DNA from: an uncultured Bacteroidota bacterium
GTDB taxonomy: Bacteria > Bacteroidota > Bacteroidia > JADZBD01
Assembly: GCA_937924855.1 (NCBI GenBank)
Contig: CALEYQ010000019.1
Coordinates: forward strand, 7,335 to 71,334
Length of the DNA stretch: 64,000 nt
Direction of reading: 5' to 3'
Part shown: one piece after another, positions 7,980 to 15,428 of the stretch
How positions within the stretch are numbered: the stretch's first letter is position 1
How the letters are laid out: every line of letters starts with the position of its first letter
Notes under the pieces: model-generated
Database searches by the model: none
What the model saw: only the letters and a program-made list of their open reading frames with translations
Told to the model about the DNA's origin: nothing
Program-made: the position numbers and the translations under genes

Positions 7980-8846
7980 TTATTTGGGGCCCAGTCTGAC
8001 TTTGAAAAAGAGGTAAGAAGTTCCCTCCGAGCTCATGATATTGCCTGAATACCAGCCATTTCCGAGCGACTTTAAATCTTCGGTTGACTTTCCCGACTTT
8101 CCGATAATAATAGCCCGGTTCGGGTAAAATATATCATTGCTGGCGATGTCCAGAATTACTACCTGGGTTCCCTTGGGAAGAATTGGGTCGGCGAAAAAAC
8201 CATCTTTAATAAGAAGGTTATCTTTTTTTGCCAGGCCCTTTTGCTGTCCTTCAAAGCCGGAAATTCCGGTCTTTACCTGAATTTTAAAAAACACATACGC
8301 ATTTTTCTGGTCGTCGGTTAACTGTCCTTCATACCAGCAGCCATCAAGAGGTTTCAGGGAGGTCTTTGTCCGCATCCGTTCCCCAACGAGATCGGGATGT
8401 ATTAAAGCGTAAATATCAGATCCGTGAATGGCAAGTAATTCTACTTCGGTTTCAGGTGGAATTACCACTCCGAAGGAAGCTCCCGGTTTGCAATCGGGTG
8501 GTGCGTCAACAACTTTTGAGGCCAGTTTTATCTGAATCCGGGAAAAGGAATAAAGTTTGCCGTTTTTACCACGGGCGTTTCCTGAGAAAAGGCAATCTTT
8601 CTGACGGGTAAGGTTCCCGCTTACCCAAAAGGTATCCTGCATCAACTCCTTCCTTTCTTCATAATAAAGATCGTTGGGGTCGAACTCCAGAATTAAGATT
8701 CCCTGACCCTCATTCACCTTATCTCCGGTAAAGGCACCCGGTTGGCAATTGACCTGGGCATTAACTTTGGTTAACCCTCCGGCACAAATCAATATTGCGC
8801 ACATTATCAGGGTCTTAGCATGAATAGGGTTTAATGGTATCGTCAT
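7980..8846 (-). CDS. secreted protein of three similar units, function unknown
   Basis: Not a family I recognise. 288 residues with a signal peptide (about 1-31, ending VNAQ). The mature part is three related units of roughly 85 residues. Each opens with a strand like VVILDIASNDIFYP and closes with a Gly/Cys-Trp-Tyr block: DCLFSGNARGKNGKLYSF (84-101), GCWYEGQLTDDQKNAYVFF (169-187) and GWYSGNIMSSEGTSYLFF (264-281). Units 1 and 2 also share CxPGA near their starts (34 and 119). The pattern suggests small beta-barrels, perhaps SH3-like, in tandem; that is inference. It lies between marR and the rplM promoter with no obvious operon partner. Confidence 0.75.
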   Translation of the reverse strand: MTIPLNPIHAKTLIMCAILICAGGLTKVNAQVNCQPGAFTGDKVNEGQGILILEFDPNDLYYEERKELMQDTFWVSGNLTRQKDCLFSGNARGKNGKLYSFSRIQIKLASKVVDAPPDCKPGASFGVVIPPETEVELLAIHGSDIYALIHPDLVGERMRTKTSLKPLDGCWYEGQLTDDQKNAYVFFKIQVKTGISGFEGQQKGLAKKDNLLIKDGFFADPILPKGTQVVILDIASNDIFYPNRAIIIGKSGKSTEDLKSLGNGWYSGNIMSSEGTSYLFFKVRLGPK

Positions 8847-8926
8847 ATGTAGGAAGGTTGGAACCGGATTTCCAAAAACCGGACCGCAATATTATAAAAC
8901 TAAAGAATTTTAATAGGCATTAAGGT

Positions 8927-8957
8927 TTTGCCGAATTAAAATAACTTACTATCTTCG
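8927..8957 (+). promoter_or_regulatory. promoter of the rplM-rpsI-rpsB-tsf operon
   Basis: TTTG at 8927-8930, exactly 19 bases, then TATCTTCG at 8950-8957: TTTG-N19-TAnnTTTG with one mismatch. It is the only good promoter before the ribosomal genes and leaves a leader of about 45 bases. Confidence 0.65.
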
Positions 8958-8960
8958 CAA

Positions 8961-8975
8961 CCCCTTTTTAAGGGG
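8961..8975 (+). other. hairpin at the start of the rplM leader
   Basis: CCCCTT-TTT-AAGGGG forms a short perfect hairpin at the predicted 5' end of the transcript, 35 bases before the rplM start. It may stabilise the mRNA or serve autoregulation; no T-run follows, so it is not a terminator. Confidence 0.4.
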
Positions 8976-9010
8976 CAATGTATTGTTGTAAGTAATTAAT
9001 TGACAATAAA

Positions 9011-9478
9011 GTGGATACACTAAGTTACAAAACAGTTTACGCCAACAAGGCAACTGTAAAGCAGGATTGGCTGCTTGTGGATGCAGAAAATGAAACCCTG
9101 GGTCGTCTGGCCAGCAAGGTAGCTTACCTTGTTAAAGGGAAAAACAAAACCTATTACACTCCCAATGTAAATTGCGGAGATCATGTGGTTGTTATCAATG
9201 CTGAAAAAGTAAAACTTACCGGAAACAAAATCGAGGAAAAGGTTTACACCCGGCATACGGATTATCCCGGCGGACAGCGGCATGCTACGGCCCAGGAAGT
9301 ATTGGAGAAAAAGCCTGAGTTTCTGATTGAAAGAGCGGTTCGCAAAATGCTTCCTAAAAATAAATTGGGGAATCAGTTGTTCCGAAACCTGCATGTTTTT
9401 GTTGGTTCTGAACATCCACATAGCGCACAGGCTCCTAAAAAGGTAGATTTAAAAACAATTATCGCACACAATAAATAA
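9011..9478 (+). CDS. rplM: 50S ribosomal protein L13
   Basis: 155 residues starting at GTG 9011; the N-terminus reads VDTLSYKTVYANKATVKQDW, as in other Bacteroidota L13 proteins. The core shows LVDAENETLGRLASKVAYL, the KVKLTGNK segment, and VRKMLPKNKLGNQLF. L13 is an early-assembly protein of the large subunit. rpsI follows after two bases, the near-universal L13-S9 pairing. Transcription probably starts at the promoter at 8927-8957. Confidence 0.98.
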   Translation: MDTLSYKTVYANKATVKQDWLLVDAENETLGRLASKVAYLVKGKNKTYYTPNVNCGDHVVVINAEKVKLTGNKIEEKVYTRHTDYPGGQRHATAQEVLEKKPEFLIERAVRKMLPKNKLGNQLFRNLHVFVGSEHPHSAQAPKKVDLKTIIAHNK

Positions 9479-9480
9479 AA

Positions 9481-9867
9481 ATGGAAGTAATCAACACCGT
9501 AGGTCGCAGAAAGACCTCCATTGCCCGGGTATACCTTCAAAAGGGAAAGGGAAATATCGAAGTAAACAGTCGTGATTTCAAAGTTTACTTCGCAAGCCCA
9601 CTGCTTCAGTATAAAGTTACCCAGCCGCTTAATACACTCGGGCTGGAAGGAAAATATGATTTACGTGTAATCGTTGAAGGAGGAGGGGTTACCGGTCAGG
9701 CCGAAGCCATCCGCCTTGGAATTGCCCGTGCTCTGGTAGAGCTGGATGCCGAAAGCAAACCCAAACTCAGAAAGGAAGGATTTCTTACCCGCGACCCACG
9801 CATGGTAGAAAGGAAAAAGCCCGGCCAGAAAAAAGCCCGGAAGCGCTTCCAGTTCTCTAAACGTTAA
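9481..9867 (+). CDS. rpsI: 30S ribosomal protein S9
   Basis: 128 residues, standard length. The N-terminal GRRKTSIARVYLQKGKG and the basic C-terminal tail KARKRFQFSKR, which reaches the tRNA in the P site, are both present. The start lies 2 bases after the rplM stop, so the two are co-translated. Confidence 0.98.
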   Translation: MEVINTVGRRKTSIARVYLQKGKGNIEVNSRDFKVYFASPLLQYKVTQPLNTLGLEGKYDLRVIVEGGGVTGQAEAIRLGIARALVELDAESKPKLRKEGFLTRDPRMVERKKPGQKKARKRFQFSKR

Positions 9868-9900
9868 AATTCAGAAATTAAAACAACAAGCAAATTCAGA

Positions 9901-10791
9901 ATGGCTAAAGCAAATTTTGATAAACTACTGGAAGCAGGTGCACATTTCGGTCACCTTAAAAGAAAATGGAATCCCGCCATGGCTCCTTATATTTTTACGG
10001 AGAAAAACGGCATTCACATCATCGACCTTCATAAAACCGTTGTTAAACTCGACGAAGCCGCTGCGGCCCTGAAACAAATTGCCAAGTCCGGCAAAAAAGT
10101 TCTTTTTGTCGCTACAAAAAAGCAGGCAAAAACCCTGGTTGCAAATAAGGTTAGAAATGTAAACATGCCCTTCGTAACCGAGCGCTGGCCCGGTGGAATG
10201 CTGACTAATTTTGCTACCATTCGCCGTTCCGTGCGGAAAATGGCCACCATCGACAAAATGAGCACCGATGGTACCTTTAATAATATTTCCAAAAAGGAGA
10301 GGCTCTCCATCGCTCGTCAAAGAGCAAAACTTGAAAATCAGTTTGGTAGCATTGCCGACCTTACCCGGATTCCTGCCGCTATTTTCATTGTAGACATCGT
10401 AAAGGAACACATTGCCGTTGCCGAAGCAAAAAGGCTTAACATCCCAACTTTTGCAATTGTTGATACCAATGCCGATCCCAATCAGGTCGACTACGCCATT
10501 CCGGCCAATGACGACGCAAGCGCATCCATCGACTACATTATTGAAGTGGTTACAAATGCCATTCAGGAAGGCTTGAGCGAAAGAAAAATCGACAAGGATA
10601 AAGAAGCTCTGGAGCGTGAAAAAGCCGCTGAAGAAGGAACCAATGAAGAAGCAAAGCGTGCTAAAAAAATGGAGCTTATCGAAGCTGACGTTGATGAAGA
10701 ACACGAAGAGTCGGTAAAAGAAAAGCGGAAAATTCAAAAGAAAATTGTCTCCACCAAGAAAACCGGAGGCAAACCCGAAAAGAAAGATTAA
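9901..10791 (+). CDS. rpsB: 30S ribosomal protein S2
   Basis: 296 residues. The S2 core (about 1-228) shows GAHFGHLKRKWNP, the FVATKKQAK segment, RWPGGMLTNF and IPTFAIVDTNADP. A C-terminal tail of about 65 residues, rich in Lys and Glu, goes well past the E. coli end; such tails occur in Bacteroidota S2. It may matter for recruiting S1 or for the Bacteroidota-specific mode of initiation, which is speculative. It is 33 bases after rpsI and 22 before tsf. Confidence 0.97.
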   Translation: MAKANFDKLLEAGAHFGHLKRKWNPAMAPYIFTEKNGIHIIDLHKTVVKLDEAAAALKQIAKSGKKVLFVATKKQAKTLVANKVRNVNMPFVTERWPGGMLTNFATIRRSVRKMATIDKMSTDGTFNNISKKERLSIARQRAKLENQFGSIADLTRIPAAIFIVDIVKEHIAVAEAKRLNIPTFAIVDTNADPNQVDYAIPANDDASASIDYIIEVVTNAIQEGLSERKIDKDKEALEREKAAEEGTNEEAKRAKKMELIEADVDEEHEESVKEKRKIQKKIVSTKKTGGKPEKKD

Positions 10792-10813
10792 TCATACCTG
10801 AGGAAAAAGAACC

Positions 10814-11644
10814 ATGTCTATTACAGCAGCAGACGTAAATAAACTCCGGCAGGTTACAGGTGCCGGAATGATGGATTGTAAAAAGGCACTTACCGAGTCG
10901 AACGGAGATTTTGACCTTGCCATTGAAATTTTAAGGAAAAAAGGACAAAAAGTTGCGGCAAACCGGGGCGACCGGGATGCCAAAGAAGGCGTTGTTATTG
11001 CCAAAACAACTCAGGACGGAAAAAGAGGTGTGCTGGTAGCGCTGAACTGCGAAACAGACTTCGTTGCTAAAAACGAGGATTTCAGAAAAGTGGTTGAAAC
11101 CATTATCGATATCGCTATTGAAAAAAAGCCTGCTTCCCGCGAAGAACTCCTTCAGCAATCCTTTGCCGGAAACGGACTTACCATTGGCGATAAAATTACC
11201 GAGGAGGTTGGAAAAATCGGAGAGAAAATTGAACTGAGCCGCTATGAAGTGGTTGAAGGCGGAGAAGTGGTTGCTTATAACCATCCCGGAAATAAACTGG
11301 CCACCATCGTAGGTTTTAACAATTCCCTGCCCAAGCCTGAAATCGGAAAAGATGTGGCCATGCAGGTAGCTGCCATGGCTCCCGTGGCCATTGACCGCAA
11401 CGATGTGGATGCCACGCTTCTTGCCAAGGAAATAGAAATTGCCAAAGAACAAATCAGAGCCGAAGGCAAGCCTGAGGATAAAATCGAAATGATTGCCAAA
11501 GGGAAAATCGAAAAGTTCTATAAGGAATCTACCCTGATGAACCAGGAATTCATTAAAGACGCTAAGAAAACCATTGCCCAGTACCTGAAAGAAAATGACG
11601 ATAAACTAAAAGTGGTTGCCTTTAAACGGGTCGCCCTTGGATAA
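10814..11644 (+). CDS. tsf: elongation factor Ts
   Basis: 276 residues. The N-terminal UBA-like domain carries the motif VTGAGMMDCKKALTE. The segment LVALNCETDFVAKNEDF is the core that inserts into EF-Tu to release GDP. Both subdomains of the dimerisation region and the C-terminal module are present. It is last in rplM-rpsI-rpsB-tsf and is followed by a strong terminator. Confidence 0.98.
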   Translation: MSITAADVNKLRQVTGAGMMDCKKALTESNGDFDLAIEILRKKGQKVAANRGDRDAKEGVVIAKTTQDGKRGVLVALNCETDFVAKNEDFRKVVETIIDIAIEKKPASREELLQQSFAGNGLTIGDKITEEVGKIGEKIELSRYEVVEGGEVVAYNHPGNKLATIVGFNNSLPKPEIGKDVAMQVAAMAPVAIDRNDVDATLLAKEIEIAKEQIRAEGKPEDKIEMIAKGKIEKFYKESTLMNQEFIKDAKKTIAQYLKENDDKLKVVAFKRVALG

Positions 11645-11650
11645 ATTATT

Positions 11651-11678
11651 AACCCCGGATTTTCCGGGGTTTTTTTTT
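11651..11678 (+). terminator. terminator of the rplM-tsf operon
   Basis: AACCCCGG, an ATTTT-type loop, CCGGGGTT and a long T-run directly after the tsf stop. Confidence 0.92.
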
Positions 11679-11706
11679 ATTTATTATATCTTTAACCCCT
11701 GTCCCT

Positions 11707-12414
11707 ATGCACTATAATCGTATCCTGTTAAAATTAAGCGGCGAATCCCTTATGGGAGATCGTTCTTACGGCATCGATAATAACCGGCTCAGCCAATATG
11801 CCGAAGAAATAAAGCGTGTTTCGGAAAGCGGAGTTCAGGTTGCTGTTGTGATTGGCGGAGGCAATATCTTCCGTGGTATTGAGGGTGCGGCTTCAGGCAT
11901 GGATCGTGTTCAGGCCGATTATATGGGGATGCTTGCCACCGTCATTAATTCCATGGCTCTTCAGTCTGCCCTCGAGAAAAACGGGGTTCAGACCCGGCTC
12001 CTTAGCGCCATTTCCATGGATCAGATTTGCGAGCCATTTATCCGCAGAAGAGCTATTCGTCACCTTGAAAAAGGAAGGGTGGTAATTTTTGGCGCGGGAA
12101 CAGGAAACCCCTATTTCACCACGGATACCGCAGCTACCCTGCGTGCCATAGAAATTGAAGCTAATGTAATTTTGAAAGGAACCCGGGTTGACGGAATTTA
12201 CTCTGCCGACCCCGAAAAAGATAAGTCCGCTACCCGATACGAACGCATTACTTTCAGCGAAGTGTATGCCAAGGGCCTCGAAGTTATGGATATGACCGCC
12301 TTTACACTCTGCAATGAAAACAAACTTCCTATTATTGTTTTCGACATGAACAAAGAAGGTAACCTGTTGAAAGTCCTCGACGGTCAGCAGGTGGGAACCC
12401 TCGTAGAATTTTAA
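11707..12414 (+). CDS. pyrH: UMP kinase
   Basis: Phosphorylates UMP to UDP. 235 residues of the amino-acid-kinase fold: LLKLSGESLMG at the start, VVIGGGNIFRG, FGAGTGNPYFTTDTAA and VDGIYSADPEKDKSA. Hexameric, cytoplasmic. frr follows after nine bases, the usual pyrH-frr pairing. Confidence 0.98.
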   Translation: MHYNRILLKLSGESLMGDRSYGIDNNRLSQYAEEIKRVSESGVQVAVVIGGGNIFRGIEGAASGMDRVQADYMGMLATVINSMALQSALEKNGVQTRLLSAISMDQICEPFIRRRAIRHLEKGRVVIFGAGTGNPYFTTDTAATLRAIEIEANVILKGTRVDGIYSADPEKDKSATRYERITFSEVYAKGLEVMDMTAFTLCNENKLPIIVFDMNKEGNLLKVLDGQQVGTLVEF

Positions 12415-12423
12415 CTTTTGCCT

Positions 12424-12981
12424 ATGAATGAAGATGTTCAATTAATTGCCGACATGATGCGTGAGAAAATGGAAAATTCCATTACTCACCTGGAATCGGA
12501 ACTGCTAAAAGTAAGAGCCGGGAAAGCAAATCCTGCCATGCTCGACGGAATTTTTGTGGATTACTATGGTGTTCGAACACCTTTAAACCAGGTAAGTAAT
12601 GTCAGCACCCCTGATGCAAGAACGCTTTCCATTCAACCCTGGGAAAAAGCCATGTTGGATCCTATTATTAAAGCCATTCAGGCCGCAAACCTGGGCTTTA
12701 ATCCCACCAATAACGGATCGCTGGTGATTATCAATGTGCCGGCTCTCACCGAAGAAAGAAGAAAAGAACTGGTGAAAAAAGCCCGGTCTGAAGGTGAGGT
12801 TGCAAAGGTTTCCATTCGAGCCGCGCGAAAAGAAGCGCTTGAAGAATTGAAAAAACTTGACAAGCTTCCTGAAGACGAAAAAAAAGGCGCAGAAACTAAA
12901 ATTCAGGAAATTACAGACGATTATACCAAAAAGGTAGACAATCATCTGGATCGGAAGGAAAAAGAAATTTTAACCGTTTAA
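12424..12981 (+). CDS. frr: ribosome recycling factor
   Basis: 185 residues from the ATG at 12424; an in-frame TTG two codons earlier is less likely. RRF splits post-termination ribosomes together with EF-G. Hallmarks: LLKVRAGKANPAMLDGI, VDYYGVRTPLNQVSNVS, and the long helical arm VPALTEERRKELVKKARSEGE. The gene is tightly linked to pyrH upstream and an outer-membrane protein gene downstream. Confidence 0.98.
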   Translation: MNEDVQLIADMMREKMENSITHLESELLKVRAGKANPAMLDGIFVDYYGVRTPLNQVSNVSTPDARTLSIQPWEKAMLDPIIKAIQAANLGFNPTNNGSLVIINVPALTEERRKELVKKARSEGEVAKVSIRAARKEALEELKKLDKLPEDEKKGAETKIQEITDDYTKKVDNHLDRKEKEILTV

Positions 12982-12983
12982 GG

Positions 12984-13622
12984 ATGAAACCAAAAAGCAT
13001 TTTGCTTTTTCTGGTTTTAATCACTTCGGTTTTTTCTTTCAAACTGACCTCCCAAAATATATTTAAATCGGGTTTGCTATTGGGAATTACAGCATCCCAA
13101 TACGATGGCGATGGGTATGCCGGATATAAAAAAGCCGGACTAACTGCAGGATTTTACTCGCGTGTGAAAACGGGCGACCATACCCACCTTCAGCTTGAAA
13201 TCAGTTATTTTATGAAAGGGGCCCGAAAAATTCCCGACCCAAACAAAAACGACCTCAATCAATACCTCCTTGATCTGGACTATGTGGATATTCCCCTGTT
13301 GTTCAGAATGGAATTTGAAAAGCGTCACCTGCTGGCCGAGCTGGGTTCCGGAATCGGCATTTTAGTGAGGGTAAGAGAAGAAAACAATTACCTCGACATT
13401 ACCGGCCGAAGGCCCTTTAACCGGACAGAAATTCCTTTTCATTCGGGATTGGGCTATTATTTGTCAAACGGCTGGGAAGTTATTTTGCGGTACTCGTATT
13501 CCATCATTCCGGTCCGGCCTCATCCATCCGGAAAATCGGTGTGGTTTAATCGGGGTGAGTTTAATAATTCTCTGAGTTTTTCCGTACGCAAAACCTTTGG
13601 TAAAAAAGCGGAAACGATATGA
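12984..13622 (+). CDS. outer-membrane beta-barrel protein (PorT-like family)
   Basis: 212 residues with a signal peptide (about 1-23, ending LTSQ). The rest alternates short amphipathic strands ending in aromatics: LLLGITASQYDGDGY, HLQLEISYFMKGA, YVDIPLLFRMEF and a C-terminal strand LSFSVRKTF. This is the small OMP_b-brl/PorT-type layout common in Bacteroidota, where PorT itself serves type IX secretion. Sequence alone does not show it to be PorT. It starts two bases after frr and its stop overlaps the ubiX start (ATGA). Confidence 0.75.
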   Translation: MKPKSILLFLVLITSVFSFKLTSQNIFKSGLLLGITASQYDGDGYAGYKKAGLTAGFYSRVKTGDHTHLQLEISYFMKGARKIPDPNKNDLNQYLLDLDYVDIPLLFRMEFEKRHLLAELGSGIGILVRVREENNYLDITGRRPFNRTEIPFHSGLGYYLSNGWEVILRYSYSIIPVRPHPSGKSVWFNRGEFNNSLSFSVRKTFGKKAETI

Positions 13623-14191
13623 TGAAGATAGGCATCGCAATCACGGGAGCCAGCGGAGCTGTTTATGCCAGGGAATTGCTCAACACCTTAATGGAAATTA
13701 ATTTTCCCGCCGAAAATGTATCCCTGGTTTTTTCCGGAAATGCAAAGTTTGTATGGGAAACCGAATTGGGCGATTCCGGTTATTCCCAATATCCTTTCCC
13801 TGTATTTGATAGAAATGATTTTACCGCTCCCATGGCTTCCGGGTCGGGTGGATGCCAGGCATTGATTGTTTGTCCCTGCTCTATGGGAACCCTGGGTCGT
13901 ATTGCCGGTGGCATTTCCAACGATCTTATTACGCGTGCCGCAGATGTAATGCTCAAGGAACGAAATCGCCTGATTCTGATTACCCGCGAAACCCCTTTGA
14001 ATCTCATCCATATCAAAAACATGGAAACCATTACCCTCGCAGGAGGAATTATCCTGCCCGCATCTCCCTCTTTTTACTCAAAACCCGCTGATTTTAGTCA
14101 ATTGGCAAGAACAATTACCAACCGTGCCCTGAATCTTGTCGGCATAAAAACAAACGGATTTTCCTGGGGCGCATCTCAAAATCCTGCTTAA
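13619..14191 (+). CDS. ubiX: flavin prenyltransferase UbiX
   Basis: Joins dimethylallyl phosphate to FMN, making the prenyl-FMN cofactor used by UbiD decarboxylases. 190 residues. Visible: N-terminal IAITGASGAVYARELL, the MASGSGG loop, CPCSMGTLGRIAGGISNDLITRAADV and the RETPLNLIH segment. The start overlaps the upstream stop by four bases. No ubiD gene is in the window. Confidence 0.95.
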   Translation: MMKIGIAITGASGAVYARELLNTLMEINFPAENVSLVFSGNAKFVWETELGDSGYSQYPFPVFDRNDFTAPMASGSGGCQALIVCPCSMGTLGRIAGGISNDLITRAADVMLKERNRLILITRETPLNLIHIKNMETITLAGGIILPASPSFYSKPADFSQLARTITNRALNLVGIKTNGFSWGASQNPA

Positions 14192-14389
14192 AAGTCTGAC
14201 AGGTACTATTTTGGGGGACATTTGGTTTTTCTTTTTTAGGGTTTTTTGACCCATTTTGCGACCAATAACGGTTTTTTTTCGTTTAATTGCCAAAATCCTC
14301 AGACCAGTTGATTTTAGAGGGCTTCAAATCTTTTTTGGCCCGTATTTTGTCGAATTCCATTCAAATTTTGTCTAAAAGTTCTAACCTTT

Positions 14390-14421
14390 TTTGTCATATC
14401 CTGTATAATCAATTAACTTTA
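14390..14421 (+). promoter_or_regulatory. candidate promoter in the 14192-14437 intergenic region
   Basis: TTTG at 14390-14393, 20 bases, then TAACTTTA at 14414-14421, close to the Bacteroidota consensus and 16 bases before the next ATG. The rest of this T-rich 246-base gap shows no convincing gene or hairpin. Confidence 0.45.
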
Positions 14422-14437
14422 CATCCCTAGCAATACT

Positions 14438-15322
14438 ATGCGCCAACTACTATTCATACTAGCCTTAATTGGATTTGGACGGGTAGCTTTTGCTGACCAA
14501 AACGGCCAGACCAATTATACCGACCCCTCCGGTTTGAAGCAAGGTCACTGGGTATACACTAACGATATTAAGCGGCTGCCTAATTACGGGCCATCTGCAA
14601 AAGTGGAAGAAGGTGACTACAAAGACAACAAAAAGGTAGGAGTCTGGATTTCTTTTTTCCCCAACGGAAATAAGAAAAGTGAAATTACTTTTGATAATAA
14701 CCGTGCCAAGGGTTACGCCAAAATCTATTACGAAGACGGAAAGGTAATGGAAGAAGGTGTTTGGGAAAACAACCGTTGGGTGGGTGAATATAAAATGTAT
14801 CATCCGAACGGACAGCTATTTTACGACTTTAAATACAATAATTCCGGAAAGCGGGAAGGAACACAAACCTATTATCATGAAAATGGAAATGTTATGATGA
14901 AGGGTGAAATGAAAGACGGAAAGGAAGCCGGAGTGTGGGAAGAGCGTTATGAAAACGGTGACCTGAAAAGCAAAAAAGCCTTCAATAATGGTCAGTTTGA
15001 TGCCGGCAACTCCGAAACCTACGCACCACGCACACCCATTGTTGCTGAAAAGCCGGATGTTCCCAAAGACGCAAGCAAAGCCCCTGTTGTTGATCCTAAA
15101 AAGGACAACGTGAATAAGGGAGAGCTGAAAATTTTTGACGGAAACGGTTATTACAAACTCTACAACAAGAACATGCAGCTATCTAAAGATGGCGTGTTCA
15201 AGAATTATAAGCTCATTGACGGGAAGGACTACATCTACAACAAGGACGGAATCCTGATTTCTATTCAGGTGTTCAAAAACGGCTTCTATGTAGGTGATGC
15301 TCCACTGGAAGAAAATAAGTAG
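14438..15322 (+). CDS. exported YwqK/MORN-2 repeat protein
   Basis: 294 residues with a signal peptide (about 1-19, ending AFA). Residues about 30-190 are successive repeats of the YwqK type: GLKQGHWVYT, KVGVWISFFPNGNKKSE, GKVMEEGVWENN, YHPNGQLFYDFKYN, YYHENGNVMMKGEMKDG and YENGDLKSKKAF. A linker rich in Pro, Lys and Asp (about 195-225) leads to a further repeat-like end. Such proteins are common and uncharacterised in Bacteroidota. The antitoxin label sometimes attached to YwqK is not supported here: no toxin gene is adjacent and the protein is exported. Confidence 0.85.
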   Translation: MRQLLFILALIGFGRVAFADQNGQTNYTDPSGLKQGHWVYTNDIKRLPNYGPSAKVEEGDYKDNKKVGVWISFFPNGNKKSEITFDNNRAKGYAKIYYEDGKVMEEGVWENNRWVGEYKMYHPNGQLFYDFKYNNSGKREGTQTYYHENGNVMMKGEMKDGKEAGVWEERYENGDLKSKKAFNNGQFDAGNSETYAPRTPIVAEKPDVPKDASKAPVVDPKKDNVNKGELKIFDGNGYYKLYNKNMQLSKDGVFKNYKLIDGKDYIYNKDGILISIQVFKNGFYVGDAPLEENK

Positions 15323-15350
15323 CATCCCCCTCCCCCGATATTTGGATTTC

Positions 15351-15377
15351 AGCCCCGGTTTTACCCCGGGGCTTTTC
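15351..15377 (+). terminator. terminator after the YwqK-repeat gene
   Basis: AGCCCCGG, a seven-base loop, CCGGGGCT and TTTTCCTTTT. It separates the exported repeat protein from cysS. Confidence 0.8.
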
Positions 15378-15428
15378 CTTTTAATACAGCGGATGTTTTC
15401 CCTTTTTCACTAACTTTAAATCCGCTTT

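Noticed and set aside
9925..10737. A 270-codon open frame antisense to rpsB
   Set aside because: Shadow of the ribosomal gene: Phe/Asn-rich product with no family resemblance.
12984..13622. Naming the barrel protein after frr as PorT
   Set aside because: The small barrel family is broad, and no residue seen separates PorT from other members.
14078..14293. A 71-codon basic frame running from the intergenic region into ubiX on the minus strand
   Set aside because: Its C-terminal half is antisense to ubiX and the basic start comes from a T-rich spacer; no promoter seen.
14438..15322. YwqK repeats as a toxin-antitoxin antitoxin
   Set aside because: The product has a signal peptide and no toxin gene is adjacent; the antitoxin name comes from a database label.
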